Below, one piece after another: positions 13,592 to 26,150 of a DNA stretch of 64,000 nucleotides. The position numbers and the translations under genes were made by a program. The stretch's first letter is position 1, and every line of letters starts with the position of its first letter. Below the pieces are notes generated by a model. That model searched no databases. It was given only the letters and a program-made list of their open reading frames with translations, and was not told the DNA's origin. Location: assembly GCF_037038585.1 (NCBI RefSeq), contig NC_092524.1, positions 47,205,001 through 47,269,000 on the forward strand. Reading direction: 5' to 3'. The DNA is from Patagioenas fasciata. Taxonomy: Eukaryota; Chordata; Aves; Columbiformes; Columbidae.

Positions 13592-16500
13592 CCGAAATCT
13601 CAATCAAGTTTTGTTTGGTGTAACAAACTGCTTGATTAATCAAGGTTTTCTCAGACAAATCCATCTCACTGTTACAGGTGTCCCCGGAGAAGAAAATCAT
13701 AGTATCAATACATGCTACTGGGAGGACCCAGGGTGGTCTTCAGTATTGTGTAAACCAATCTTATTTAATTTAGCACTGGCTGTTTTGAAAGAACATCTAG
13801 TGACAGCCTTGAATATCAAATAATAAAGGACTAAAACTTGAAAGCTGTCAGTAAGGGGACAAGTTCTTCAAGTCTTGAAGGAACTTCTATTACTCAAAAC
13901 GTTGATCTTCACATTGAGTGCTTGGTAGTTCTTATCTAGTGAAACACTTTCTCCTTTAGGTGATGCTATTTCGAGGTTTTTCTCCAAGCAGCTTTCATAG
14001 TGTCTGGACTTTGTGGACCTCTTTGACTTTGGCAGTTCATGTTTAGACCTACAAAGATTGCTCATGTTGTACTGGTCAATGATTTCCTCCCAGCAATCAT
14101 AAACCGTTAGGAGTCATGGCTGATGATGCTGGATCTGTCCCTTGTTCTGCTGTCACTGATCGTAAAGCTTATCTGTGGTCTCAAGCAGTTCTAGATTATT
14201 ATAACACCATTGCTTGATAACAGCCTTTGTGACAAGGCTGCATTCAGCAGTTGCTTGTTAACTCCTAGGGCACCCTGATGTGGGTCCACTGTGTTAACCC
14301 CATTGCCCAGTATATATAAGATTCTTTAGGGTACAGTGATGACAAAACAATCTATCCTATTTCAGTAGTCTGATGATACATAGGTTCATGTCTTCACCTC
14401 CAACACAAGCAGCTGAAAGACTGACCTGACGTCTAATGGAAGTTTTCCCATCAGGCATGATAATAATGTGGGAATGACTGGTGGTAAAGACAGACTGAAC
14501 AAAAGAGCTGAAATACATGCCAGAGGCTGTGCATTCTCCTAAGGTGGTGGGTGTGCAGTAATCACAGGAAATCCTGTGATTAGTTGATAACTAATGTGAA
14601 TAGTTGATAACTATTAAAGATCAAGGTAGAATAACAGCAGAATTTAGAAAATCAGTATCAGACAAATGAAACTTTCCCATCTCCGTTGATCACAAGATGA
14701 GTTTTTTCTTTCACATGCGGAACTTGCTGCTGCCATCCACCACTTTGCCTCCTTTGAAGTAAACTGATCAACATACTCCATTTATTTTTAATTGATGGCA
14801 ATTTTGGAGCTACTATAAAAGTGTCTGTCAACATGTTAAATAAGGCACTGTGCGAACAGTATATGGCACTAACACTTGAGAACTTGCATTTTTTATTGCA
14901 AACATCTGGAGACACTTCTAGCTTCAAAAGCCTCAAGGGACATGGAATTGACCTGCCCGAGTTGTGACATCAATTATCAGTTAGAATCAGCAGGACAACC
15001 AGTGCTGAAACCTCTTTGGTATAATGAAGACAAGGCTGCTGGCCGGATGACTCTCTAAGAGGACTGAAGCACTAATTGGTCCATATTTGCTGACTCTTGG
15101 TGTAATCTCCAAAGACTATTTATTCCCCTGGCTTTCTGGAAAAGAGCTGGAAAAGCAGAGAACCCACATGTGGACGTGTAGTTATCAGAGAACATATTAC
15201 TGTTCATGAATATAAGTTGTCCAACACTGTGTTTCCATTAATTTAAATATCTAGCAGGGCACAGAGACTCCACATATTATTTAAATTTTCTTCTCCATGT
15301 ATTTATAGGAACAAGTAGGTCATTGCTTTACTCCAACCACAATTGTTCTGGCTAGTCTTCAAATAACTCAAAGAGAGCTATATAGACTCTGCTGTTGCCA
15401 CTTATGGCTTCAACCCATGCACATCTTGCTTGTAACATCATTTGCTGTTCAGGAGAGAAAAACCCTTTTGGCTCTGCTGGGGCTTTGAGATATTTTTATG
15501 CAGAAAGTGACTAGCAATGATTTTTCTCAGTCTGGGCTTTCTTTGTGTCCATTCAGTCAACAATCAGTGAAGATAACTCGAATCCTGTTGTCATACCGCT
15601 TACTGCTTGATGACTCCCAGTGCATCATCCCTACCAACGTCAAATCACTTCTTCCTTCACTGGGGTCACTTTACCTGTCTGCTCTCTTCTGACTGTTTTA
15701 TATTATAGAGAGGAGCCCTAAGCTCTAATCTTGGCTTTTCTTTCTCTCCATCCAGGACTGCCTGTCCTCCAGCTATGTCCTTACAATTAATGAGTCTTCC
15801 CATTCATTTATTCTGTCTCCTTGCAAGTATTTTTAGACTGTGATAACTTCCCTTGCATTGGCTATTTCTTAAACAAGATAAATGCTCTTTCACACTGTTT
15901 TTTCTCATATGTTCCCTGTGCCTTATTACTTGAGACTCTTCAAGTTTTAACTCTGTATCATCTGAGGATATTCCATGAAGACCTTTTGCACGCTGACTTT
16001 AAAGACTGCCCAGTTGTGTTGTATGAAGAGGAACAACATCTACATCTGATTTTGTGTGAGATTCTTACTGTGCCTAAGAACAGACTTCTGATTTACTTCA
16101 CAGTTGCATCCCTAATTTGCTCTATAATGTCATTGCAAAGGCTTCTGAGACCTGAGAGGTGGCACCTTTTTTTCAGGTAGCCATGCTTAAAATAGACAAG
16201 CCACAAAGCAAAAGTCCGTGGTTTCTGTGCAAGGTGTTAAGCAACAGACAGTTTACTTCAGCAACTAGTATTGTCAGAGAAGAAGTGATACTCATCTCAC
16301 TTTCCAAAGCCAGAGAAGCCCTAAGCATTTTATTTTTAAAACCTTTATAAGTATTTAGACATTGTCACCAGAAATCATGCTTCAAGATATATTTGCTATT
16401 GTAACTGCTATTTAATAAAATGCATCTAATAAATAATGGCTTTCTAAGCACAGAAAATGGAAAGCTTTTATTATTTATCCATATAAAACTTTAGAGCTAT

Positions 16501-19439
16501 TAAACAGATTTAGAATTTGTGACATTGCCATTGTATTCAACCTTCATTTACTAAATCATAGCAAAGAGCAGAGGTTCTGTTCACAGTTGTTGAGCCCTGC
16601 TACATTTTCTGTAAGTGGCTCCACACGTGTGACGAGAAGGGATGTCAGGGCAGCTGGCCAGTTAAAGAGCTACTCTCAACTGTTCCTGCAGAACCTCTAC
16701 TCCAAACAGGGCATTCCACTCACTTGGGAATGTGCAGAAAAATCAGCCAATATACAAGGTCACTGTAATGCTACATTTTTAGAGCTCTTTTCATCCCAGA
16801 GGATCATAACTGTTAAGGTTGTATACATCTGAAAATCCCACCACTACTGATGAAATAAAATAAGTTGCTGCAGAGTAACTATTTAGCTGCATAAGATGAC
16901 AATGCAAGAATTTACAGCCAGGAACGCAGATGTCTGACAGAAAGAATAATTGTGGGGAACTGTGCTGCAGTTACTCAAATTGGGATCTCACTGTGCTTCA
17001 GCAGTACCAAGGCTTGGCAGTGAGTGCAGATAGCTGCGACCCTGACACGGGGGACAGGCAGTATCCAACCCTGGTGTGAAGAGGCAACAGGCTTCATGGA
17101 CAGCTAGTCCTGTTGTCCTGCATGGGGGGTGTCCTTGCAGAGTGGCCCACCAAAACGCGGAGTTGGTTGTGCCCTTCTCGGCATGCGGCCCTGAAGAGCT
17201 TCACAGCCTGAGGCAGTGTGGAGACAGACACTGAGTGCCATGAGCTGCCCGAGACTGCAGTGTCCAGCAAATGCCAATAGCAGGGGGTGAAGGTGTCAAA
17301 CCAGAATTTCTGCTGATGTGAGGAAGCTGCTGGATGAAATGCTGGAAGACTGTTGCCTTCAGAAATATATGAAAAAGAGGTTGCATCAACCAGGCTGTGG
17401 AATAAGAACAATCCTAGGAATCCTTCCAACGAGAGGTGTATGGCATGAGGCACTGGCTCCGGTTCCAGTGACAAGGTGACTGTCTGCTCACCTTGGTGCC
17501 ATTGCACTGGCAGGGAATAATATACATCGAGATGCTGTTTGTGGGCAATGATAATAGCTTAATTTTCCTCTAGATTTCAGATGATGTTGATAGTGTAGTT
17601 TATAAATAGGAATTAGAATGGGTCGGTAAGTTCGTTGTTAGATGCATTTTTAGATTGTTCATTACATTAAGTTAGGAAGGCTGAAGGGACTTGTTCAAAA
17701 TCATATGATGAATCATGGGCAAAACCAATAAACAAATGCTAGCTTTTTCTTGCAACGTGTCCATCTGTATGCAATAACAAATGTACAGAGACAGCTAATG
17801 AACTGTCAAAAAGCACAGTATAACCCATGTGAAAAATCAGAACACTTTTTATTGTTCACTGCTAGTGAAAATACAGCATATTACACATGGAAACAATGGT
17901 GCATTCATGCGAACACACACAGTGTGGAAGGATGCATATCCTACATGTTTTGATTATCCAGCTAAGGGATTTTGGGTATATATTCATGGTTACTCTGCTC
18001 ATCACCACAGACTTTGTTATGGATCCAAATGAGTATACAAGTGCGAAGCGCTGGAGGATGGTTACAAGGCCTGTAGGAATGAGTGCCTCTGTTCTGGCTT
18101 GTGAGAAACACAAGGATGAAAGCAGGTGCATTCCCCTACCTGAGATGCACCAAGAATATTTCTGAGGAAGAAATAACTTTTTTCACGGCTTGTCATCATA
18201 CTCCCCAGCCTATTAAAGAGAAGCAGTGGATTCCTATCCAGCCTGCATAAGCTGATGCAGTTCGCCAAAACAGGCTTCTTGTTGCAGCTGCTGGTCAATC
18301 CAGCACTATGATCCTGGTAGAGATGTCATGCTATCCTTTCTTAAGGCACCTATTAGCATAGGATCTCAGCACTGATCTCATGGGCTGTTGCTGCAGCTAG
18401 AAAACAACTGACACATTAGGCTGATTAATCCCTGTAGTAATTCCATTAACCTCCTTAATGGAGTCATAATATGGACAAATTTACCCCACTGCAGCAATGC
18501 AAGAGGGAACTGCCCTGGAGAGCCTATAAATATGATGTGGTGGGGATGTCCGATGTAGACACTGTTTTGTTTGTTCTAGTGCAAAGTGAAGCATCCTGAC
18601 CAGCTGGAAAACTTCCCCGTCTTCTGGGATTCTGAACTCCTCACAGCACTAATGGTGCAGGCGCCTCCTGCAAGAGAGTGATGCATCAGGGTTCAGATGC
18701 ATCAGCTCTCAAAACCCTCCTGCCAGCTCACTCTGTGTCCACATGTCCCCCTGTCTCTCTCAGGCACACATAGCCTGCCTCATCACACAGCCTTTTCATT
18801 CACCTCTGTGGTTTCCTCTCCTTGTGCCTCCATCTGATCATGATTTATCTGCTTGCTGCTCCCTGTCCGAAGGGCAGCTCTGTCTGTGCTGTGTCATTGG
18901 GAAAAGGACTGCTAAAAATAAGTAGCAGAGCTACAGTCCTGACATGTCATTGCAAAGGCAGCAGATCAAGGACAGAAATGAGAAATTCTGAATTTCTCTT
19001 TGTTTTCTTCCTGCTTTTCTAGCCTGTGGAGAGAAGGTTACCTGCCGCCTTAGCCATGTGCATAGCCTACACCTAGGGCAGCTTGATTGCATTGCAGTTC
19101 CGTCATTAAAGGCTTCTCAGTACTGTGAAGTTACCTCAAGTACAGAAAAGCCAAAAAGGCACCCTGCAAAACCCTCCCAATGAACAGACACCATTTTTGC
19201 AGTCTACCACAACAGCCCAGGCTCTCTGAAAGCTCCTGCTGCAGTTTGTTAGGGACTACACAGGGTAGCTAATGGGGGCTGGGGGCTGGAGGAGTCAGGC
19301 AGGGATCCACAGGAGGGTCTGACTAATTTTTCTGCTAGTTCAAAGACTATTGCCACATACGCAGGTGCAGTGATGTGACTACTAAGCTGCAGTATCTCTT
19401 CATCTACATGGTTTGTGATCTCCTTGTTAATATGCTAGA
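13592..19439. other. Intergenic sequence right of the LTR to the ZDHHC22 3' end
   Basis: No gene is recognised. A small direct repeat, tagttgataacta, occurs twice at 14581-14613. A 137-codon minus-strand frame at 17094-17507 has no family resemblance I can name. Part of this stretch may be ZDHHC22 3' UTR if distal poly(A) sites are used. Confidence 0.55.
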
Positions 19440-19587
19440 TTTATTCAGTTTGATAGCCAGTCCTTTCCTCCCACAGAGGCTGCAATCTCAAGAGATGGAG
19501 TAGCCCAGCTCTTTAGTGATCCAGGAGACAGTGGGAGAGAACAGGGGAGGTGGTGTGTGCATGGGATGCACAAACATGCCTGGGGTT
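19440..19587 (-). other. ZDHHC22: Candidate short 3' UTR of ZDHHC22 with AATAAA signals
   Basis: Downstream of the stop codon on the minus strand, AATAAA occurs at the stop itself (about 19586-19592) and again at 19440-19445. The second would give a 3' UTR of about 150-170 nt. More distal AATAAA strings exist further left, for example near 17846 and 16477, so the true transcript end cannot be fixed from sequence alone. Confidence 0.35.
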
Positions 19588-19853
19588 TTATTTCTCTTTC
19601 TGCCTACGGTAGTCACTTCCGACGTTCAGCACAGGGATGAAAAGTCCTAGCAGCCACCTCTTACCAAAGACCTCTTGCAGATTCTCCCTCCAGGGCCGGG
19701 CTCTTACCACCATCCCTTTCCGCACCTGGTACCTTGTCTGCCCACGCAGGACCAGCAGCATCTGGTGACAGCAGAAGCCAGCACAGGCCAGTCCGATCCC
19801 AAGCCAGAGGTAGAGCATGAGGATGACAAACATCTCAGAGCTAAGGAGAGCAC
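19588..19853 (-). CDS. ZDHHC22: ZDHHC22 terminal coding exon 2 (C-terminal 88 residues)
   Basis: The exon opens after a ctgcag acceptor (19859-19854) and completes the split Gly188 codon, keeping frame with exon 1. It then reads ALLSSEMFVILMLYLWLG, which is the last membrane segment (about residues 195-216). A cysteine-rich stretch (CAGFCCHQ) and the cytosolic tail follow, with RGQTRYQVRKG and RARPWRENLQEVFGKRWLLGL. The joined coding sequence is 828 nt, giving 275 residues against 263 recalled for human ZDHHC22. Most of the difference is the loop in exon 1. The TAA stop at 19588-19590 lies inside an AAATAAAA string, so a poly(A) hexamer overlaps the stop codon. Removing the intron gives an uninterrupted protein with no frameshift. 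Confidence 0.96.
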
Positions 19854-20357
19854 CTGCAGACCAAGAATTAGGGAGAGGGAGGACAATAAAAGGAAGAGTT
19901 TAGACACATCTCACATGTCAGTGTACCACTCAGCCCTGAGAACCGACCAGCTGCTTGTATTCTCTGGCCACAAGTGGGGAGTTAGGAGCAAGACAGACTG
20001 GTTGCTCTAACAATATAGAACTGTTTTCTTTGTAGCATCTAATTCAGTGGACCCCACTGGGGAAATACTGAAATGATAATAGTCTACATACTCTTCTCCC
20101 TTTGCTGTTAATGTGAGGATCTAGATTACAGGAGCAAATTCAGACAGAAGTGAAACATGTCTGTAAGACTTCACGATTTTGAAGAATAGTGAGTTTATTT
20201 AAGGATCTTCCTGCTTTTCACAGTGAATCTAAGATTTCTAGGTTCCTTTTGGAAAGAGATGTGGTTCCTACAGCATGTAGATGCTTCCAGAAGCCTCACT
20301 GTGTGCATTAATACTAGGTAGAAAGATTTGGGATTTGTTACTCTCTGTCTGTCATCA

Positions 20358-20414
<57 letters not shown>

Positions 20415-23400
20415 AAATATATTTTAAAAGAAAAAAAAATCAGTAATGATTTTCCTAGCATTGGGCAAGGACAGTTTTCATATGAATGCAAGAAACAGAA
20501 ACAGAAAACTTTCCAAAATACAATCCAAATTTGCTTTTTAAAGCTGCTGCTAGAATACTCAAAATGCTTTGTAGGTTTGAAGCTCCTAATGTAACTTGTT
20601 TTGTAGTATGTATTTACACTGAATGTATTAAAAAAATATCCTGTGGGCTCTTTCCTCTATAATGATTTTAGAACTCCCTGTATTAGTATAATAGCAGGTA
20701 TCACTGAGTGACCTTTCAGTGTGTAGGCAGATCTGAACCCATTCGAATAATACTCTGTGTGTGTGCATATGACTGTGTACACATATATTTTGTGTATATT
20801 GATGTATTATGAAACACCCATATTTGCACACAGGCACACAAAGAAAATTTAATGTGTATCAGTACTGGTACAAATAACCGATATCATCTGACTGATTCCC
20901 CTCAGGTTTAAAAATGAAAAGCTCTCACATGCTCCTGTCTCGCTGGAAGGCCATGAGGCAGACAGACCCGGGCAGGTCACAGCTCTATGAACCTGCAGGA
21001 GCAGGGACTGCAAGGACAGCAAAGGTGAACTGCTTAAAACAAGCACATGTCTGCTTCAGGCTTTAAATTCAATACAAGGGCGGGTGGATTAGCATCTGTT
21101 TCTTCTCTTAAACAGAAGGCTGGATTAAATGGTGTCATCTGACTTTACAGTCTGTGAATTCCAGCTTCTCCACCTGGCAGTGCTGTAAGTGAGTGGTTGG
21201 GGCTGACCTGTGACAATCACATCAAGCTCTGGGCTCAGCCAGTAGGTCCCTCTGAGGACGATTTGTAAGGACATGGACTACAGCCTTGAGCTTTCAGAGA
21301 TTGTCCTCACTTGAAAAAGGCACAGGAGTCATTCAGTTTTCTTCCTAAATGCAATGTCATCTTTCCCTTCTCATTAGATCCCATTCGGCTCAGTGGGCTT
21401 CATGTGCAATACAGCAAGGGAAGAGCAAGCCCCTTAGGATGATGACAAATCCTCATACCAATTCTGTCAGAATAACTTAATCTATCAGGTAGGAAGCTCA
21501 GAGCCGAATATGGGCTTCTCTGCCTCTCTTTTGCTGGACCACAGTGTTACAGACATTTGCTCTTTCCTACAGCTGATATTCTAATGGAATATGGAGAAAG
21601 ACAGCTATTTTCTTTAGAGTCTTTTGCAAGGCGGCTGTAAGCTTCATTTCTATGAGCTGCTGAAATTCACCATCAAGAAAGTAATTACCCTTGTTTCCCC
21701 TTGCAAATATTAAGAATCTCTGAGCCATGCTTTCCCAATACCTATATAAAGCATTTTCTATAATTTATTTTGTGGATTCAATCTGACCTGTGTTTATAAA
21801 AGTATTCTCCATTTGTTCCTCATGACCACAGTCCATTTTAGTCTCAGATTCACTTTTGCTCTAACTGACCCATTGTGATCTCAAGTTTATTGCCATACAT
21901 AATCTATGCCAGAAAAGCTGAATCACAGGCTGAAATTACAGAGTCTGGGTCAGGTCCTAAAATCCATGCCCAAGCACAGTCTGGGCAGGACAAGCCAACT
22001 GAAAATTTTCCCAGCATGAAAACAGGAAACACTTGATATAAGACCTGCAGATTCACCCTTCATCCTCCTTTACTCCTCCAGTGCAGAGAGCATACTGGAG
22101 AAGAAGAAAGGTAAAGATTTTCTCTGCTATACCAATGCTACATAAGTTATGTTAGCTGAAAAATATTGGGTGGACAAGCCTTCCAGGTGACTATTCCAGG
22201 CTGTGTTTTTCTTTCCTAAACCGGACGTCAAATGTTCTGGTAGAAGCCCAGTAGGCCCTTCCTCCCAAGCAATCAAGACCCTACACACCTGTATATTGCT
22301 GTGTGTGGCAGCAGTTCTCGCCCTGGCCAAGCTTGGTGGGAGCTGTTGGGAGCTGCTGCCTCTCGAGGGTGTTTAGGCTCCCAGCCCTGCACGCAGCCCT
22401 ATGTGTCCCACTCAGACACTGCCCACATGTTGTCTTTGGCACTGCAGATGCTGACAGCAGCGATGGGGCACTTCAGTGTCTCTTCAAACATATGCCAGGG
22501 CCCAGCTCGGTGCAGATGAGCCCACAGAGTCACAAAGAGAGGACTAATTCGTTGATAATCTCCTCCCCTACCCCTGTTTCCCCTTTGAGGTTGCTGTGCT
22601 GAGAGCTTAGACACAGGGGAAAATCATTCCCAGTGTTTTTAATGCCAGTGAAGCTTGTGCAACATTATTTACAAAAATTCTTCTACTTGGAAAAATGACT
22701 CCATAAAAATGTCATTGAAGGATTTCATGTTTATTGTCTCTCAGTGTTTACCACAACATATCTGCAAATTTGCCAAGTAGAGAGATATTTGTTTGTTTTC
22801 AGGTGACAACCTTGCAAACCCAGCATGGAATTAAAAAAGCAAGCTGGGGCCTCTCTGGCTCCAGTATCCCCAGCAGCAGAGACACCACACTCAGATCATA
22901 ATCAACACTTCTGATGACAGCGCACAAGCCAGAACAGACTCCAGAGCCTTCTTACTGAGCTCAGCTGAATCTGCAAAGCTAAAATGTATGGGATACCTAT
23001 TTTAGTCTAACAGAAGCTGATCTAGGTGTGTGAGGCATGAGATGCCTGAGGGGGGAACAGCATTTTTCTGCAGTCACTTCCAGGACAGAATAAAAGTCTA
23101 CACTGTCTGCATAGTCCCTCCTCTGAGATCAGGTTTTATCTAGCTCTTGGGTTTGGACAGAGAAAGGGTTGAGGTTGGAAAGCTTGAGAGCATGTTGCAA
23201 GGTGAAGAAGCAAGGCTGGAAAAGCAAAGGAAGAGTTATGGGAGCAGAATTTGGAGTGGGAAGGGGAAGGATTGTGGAGATTTATGGAAAGGCTGGGAGA
23301 GAGTGGAAAGGGGAGGAATCAGAAGGAAACGTGAGGGATAGGGACATGGAGAAAGAGACAATTTGCTTTTGGTGTAGAGCTCTTGCAAAGAGCAGGCACG

Positions 23401-24080
23401 GAGAATTTCCCCTGGTTCTCTGTGGACCTGTGTCCCACACTGGAATCACAAGAGAGGTGGCTAATCATGTCTCATTAACTCTTTTCTTGGATTCTGTTGC
23501 CTGAACCCAGGTTCTCCTGTGCTGGAAGGATGGCAAGATCACAGTAAGTTTGTGCTGCCAGGAAGCAGGAGTTGGGTGACAGCGAAGGGGGTGAGTGGAC
23601 CTGGATGAAGAGAATGAGAGTACCTCCACTGAGATATGGGGAACCTGCAGACTTGTAGGATACAAAAACCTACAGATGCCCCACAGCTGCCTGTAGGACA
23701 GGCAAAAGATTCCCTTCATCTTCAGTACAGTGAATGAAATCCCTCCCCTCTACCTAATTGCAACACACTCCCTGCATGACAGATGGCCCTATTCTGTCAC
23801 TGGCAAGCTGGTATGGGGCATTTTCCAGAGCCCAATGCATTAGGAATAGGGCTGTAGCTGTAACCTGAAGTGGGTCCCAGCCTCTCAGTTGAAGTGAAGT
23901 CCTCTGCAAAGGCTGCCTCAAGCCTCTAAGGAGATTTTCTTGAACGCAGCCAATTCTCCCTCTTGCCCATTTCCCCACCACCGCTTCCCTCACACAGCTA
24001 TCCAAGGAAAATCATGTCTTTCCCACCCTGGTAACCCTGGAAGAAGAACATGCCCTCACCTCTGAGGAAAGAGTCCTTAC
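19854..24080 (-). other. ZDHHC22: ZDHHC22 intron between the two coding exons
   Basis: This 4.2-kb phase-1 intron is bounded by gtaagg (24080-24075) and ctgcag (19859-19854) on the minus strand. It holds a TC/TA microsatellite at 20358-20417 and otherwise unremarkable unique sequence. I see no further coding exon in it. The purine-rich stretch at 23150-23360 is open in several frames but has no recognisable protein. Confidence 0.9.
20358..20417 (+). repeat. Compound (TCTG)n(TC)n(TA)n microsatellite
   Basis: A short tctg run passes into a pure tc run at about 20379-20395 and then into a pure ta run at about 20395-20414. It lies within the ZDHHC22 intron, near its 3' end. Confidence 0.95.
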
Positions 24081-24656
24081 CTGAGAAGAACTGGCTGATG
24101 GAGTGAGGCAGAAGAGTGAGGAAGGCCAGTGGGTTCGCAAAGGACATGGAGAGTGCAGCAGAAATGTAAGCCATGCCTGTCACGAGGGAGTCGAGACAAG
24201 CCAGGGAGGTATAGAGGCAGAACATGATGAAATTTCGCATGTTCCTGCTCCCGATGCAGTTTCCTGTGAAGAAACAGTGGTGGTCATGCCTCTGGGTGAC
24301 TCTGGCACATAGTCTACAGAAGTGAGTGCTGGGTAAGGCTGAGCCAGGGGACCTGCTTCCATCCAGCCAGTCTGCCATCACTTCGACTCCTTCGCCCAAG
24401 TTTAAGCCCTTGCCCAAGTCCTCGGGGGAGCTCTGGATCACAAGAATGTAGTTGCCCAGGGCATTAGCTGAGAGGAAGAGGAAGAGGGCCCCATGCAGCA
24501 GAGCAGGAGAGAAAAGTGGGGTGGTGGAAAGGTCTCTGAACATGCTGGGGATGAAGAGAAAGATCTGGAGGACGAAGGTCACTAGGGAGATGCACAAGAA
24601 GTAGGCTGGAGCAACAACATTGAGCAACCTGAGAACTAGCATTGCGGATTACGTTC
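24081..24656 (-). CDS. ZDHHC22: ZDHHC22 coding exon 1 (palmitoyltransferase, N-terminal 187 residues)
   Basis: This exon encodes most of ZDHHC22, a DHHC-family protein S-acyltransferase that transfers palmitate from acyl-CoA to cysteines of target proteins on ER/Golgi membranes (family knowledge). Translation starts at 24642 (G at -3) and runs to a consensus donor, with intron bases gtaagg, at 24080-24075. A pyrimidine-rich tract ending ctgcag (24662-24657) is a splice acceptor 14 nt before the ATG, so the exon has a short 5' UTR part and an upstream non-coding exon must exist. Membrane segments lie at about residues 12-32, 46-66 and 137-160. The cysteine-rich domain begins at H107-F-C109-R-L-C112, and the catalytic DHHC tetrad is D120-H121-H122-C123, so it looks active. 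The stretch NCIGSRNMRNF is intact. The loop between TM2 and the cysteine-rich domain (about 77-105) is roughly 12 residues longer than I recall for human. The exon ends in phase 1 in a Gly codon. Identity is secure from near-complete similarity to the vertebrate protein. Confidence 0.97.
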
Positions 24657-26150
24657 CTGCAGGGGAAAACAAGGAGAGAAGGAACATCACCGCTCCGGCT
24701 GCACACTTCATCCTTCCATTTCCTGCCGGGTCCTGGCCCCGCTGCCTCCGGGAAATGCCCTCCGGGGACCGTTCTCCCTCGCCGCTGCCCCACGGCCCCC
24801 GCTGGGCCCGGACAAAGGGACAGCCTGGGGGCAGCGACCGCTCCCCGGCTCTCAGTGAAGTCACCCCAGCCCCGGCGCCTGCCGCTGGGGAACTTGCAGC
24901 AATGATGCCCCGGAGGGGCTGCGGAGGTTGGAGGGGAGAGCCGGCTCCCGCCGTGTGCCGGCGATGTGGGCACCGCTGTGCTCGCCTAGCAGAGTCCCTC
25001 TGCCAGGCAGGGTCAGTTTTGGTATTGCATGAGAGGAAAAAAGGTGGTGCTGGAGGAGGGGGGAGTGAATTGAAAGGAGGGGGGAGGAGAAGGGGAGGGG
25101 GGAGAGGTTGCTCTAATCCACTGCAATACGGATCAAATCCAATGCTCTAATTTATCCTTTAAAGCCACGGATCTACAGATTACCTCTGTGATTGCTGCCC
25201 TGCTCTGCACGAAATTAGAAAATGTACAAAACAGCTGATCAAGTGCTGTTCGGATGCAACCTGCGGCGCTCGGCTACCGAGTCGGGGCGGCACGGAAGCC
25301 GCAGCCGCGGCTCCGGCCAGGCAAGGTGCATCCCCGCCCGCCGAGCGGGCAACCCTGGCCCCGGGGCTCAGCTTGCATCGCCAGGGCACAAGAAAGCCCG
25401 GGGGACCGGATGCAGCGGGGAGCGAGCTGGGTGGCAGTGTGGGTACCCCGGCACGCCGAGCACCCCCTCGCCGGCAGCCCCAGGGGCTCCCCAGCGCCGC
25501 GGAGTCTGCAGGGCCTCGGTGGTTCGGGGAAATCGGTCCCGCAGAGCTGGAGGCTGCACGCCGCCACCTTGCAGTCCCCTTGTCCCCGGCGCGGTGGGGT
25601 GCCGCCCTGTACCGGCGTGTCTGGCGCCACCGGAGCCGCCGCTACCGGCCGGTGCGGTGGACGCCCCCGGCCATGCCGAGACCCCCACGGCAGCCGATTC
25701 AGAGCACAGCCCGGCGTCTACCCTCCCTCTCCCTCTTCCTCTTCCTCCTTCTCTTCTTCTTCTTTTCCCTCTCCCTTTCCCTCTCTCCTCCTGCTCCTTT
25801 CCTGTGCCACCCGATTCAGTATTATCTCTGTCCCCACTCTGTCTCTGTCCGTCCCCTGTTCCTGTCCCGATTCCTGTCTCCGTCCCTGTCCCTATTATTT
25901 TCAGCCCTTGTCCTCTCTTTTCCCTCTCCCGCCCTCCCTCCCTCCCTCCCTCCCTCTCTCTTTCTCCCCAGACCTGTTCTTCTCTGATCCTCTCCCTTCC
26001 CCGACTCTGTCCGCGTCCCGCTGCCCGTGTCTCCGGCCCCACCCGGCCCGCCGACCCGGAGCTGTCCCTTCAGCACCTCCTGCGGATCCCTCAGCCTCCC
26101 GCCGAGCACAACCCGGGGTCCTGGGAGGTGTGTTTTGGAGCTTTGAGGTC
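24657..26150 (-). promoter_or_regulatory. ZDHHC22: CpG island, ZDHHC22 promoter and 5' non-coding exon region
   Basis: GC-rich, CpG-rich sequence begins just upstream of the first ZDHHC22 coding exon and is densest at about 24720-25010 and 25255-25720. The exon-1 acceptor at 24662-24657 requires an upstream 5' UTR exon, and this island is the only plausible place nearby. Its donor is not resolved: GAG|gtaatc near 25183 is one modest candidate and no strong consensus is present. An AT-rich patch with a palindromic CTTTAAAG at 25157-25164 lies inside the island and could act as a TATA-like element. The long reading frames across this region come from GC richness and match no protein I know. Confidence 0.7.
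25716..25990 (+). repeat. Polypyrimidine CT-rich tract with a (CCCT)n core
   Basis: About 275 bases are almost entirely C and T on the plus strand: ccctctccctcttcctc-like sequence at 25716-25800, degenerate ctgtccc/ctctgtc units at 25801-25925, and a clean (ccct)n run at about 25931-25956. The tract lies on the distal side of the ZDHHC22 CpG island. Such homopyrimidine sequence is slippage-prone and can form triplex DNA (general knowledge). Confidence 0.85.

Noticed and set aside
15821-16350. Plus-strand frame and faint LINE-like wording
   Set aside because: The resemblance to ancient CR1 is too weak and out of order to support a call, and the protein is unknown.
17094-17507. 137-codon minus-strand frame
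   Set aside because: There is no recognisable domain, an overlapping second frame exists and there is no splice or promoter support.
24464-24973. 169-codon minus-strand frame overlapping ZDHHC22 exon 1
   Set aside because: It is a different frame of the true ZDHHC22 exon, runs through the splice acceptor and resembles no family.
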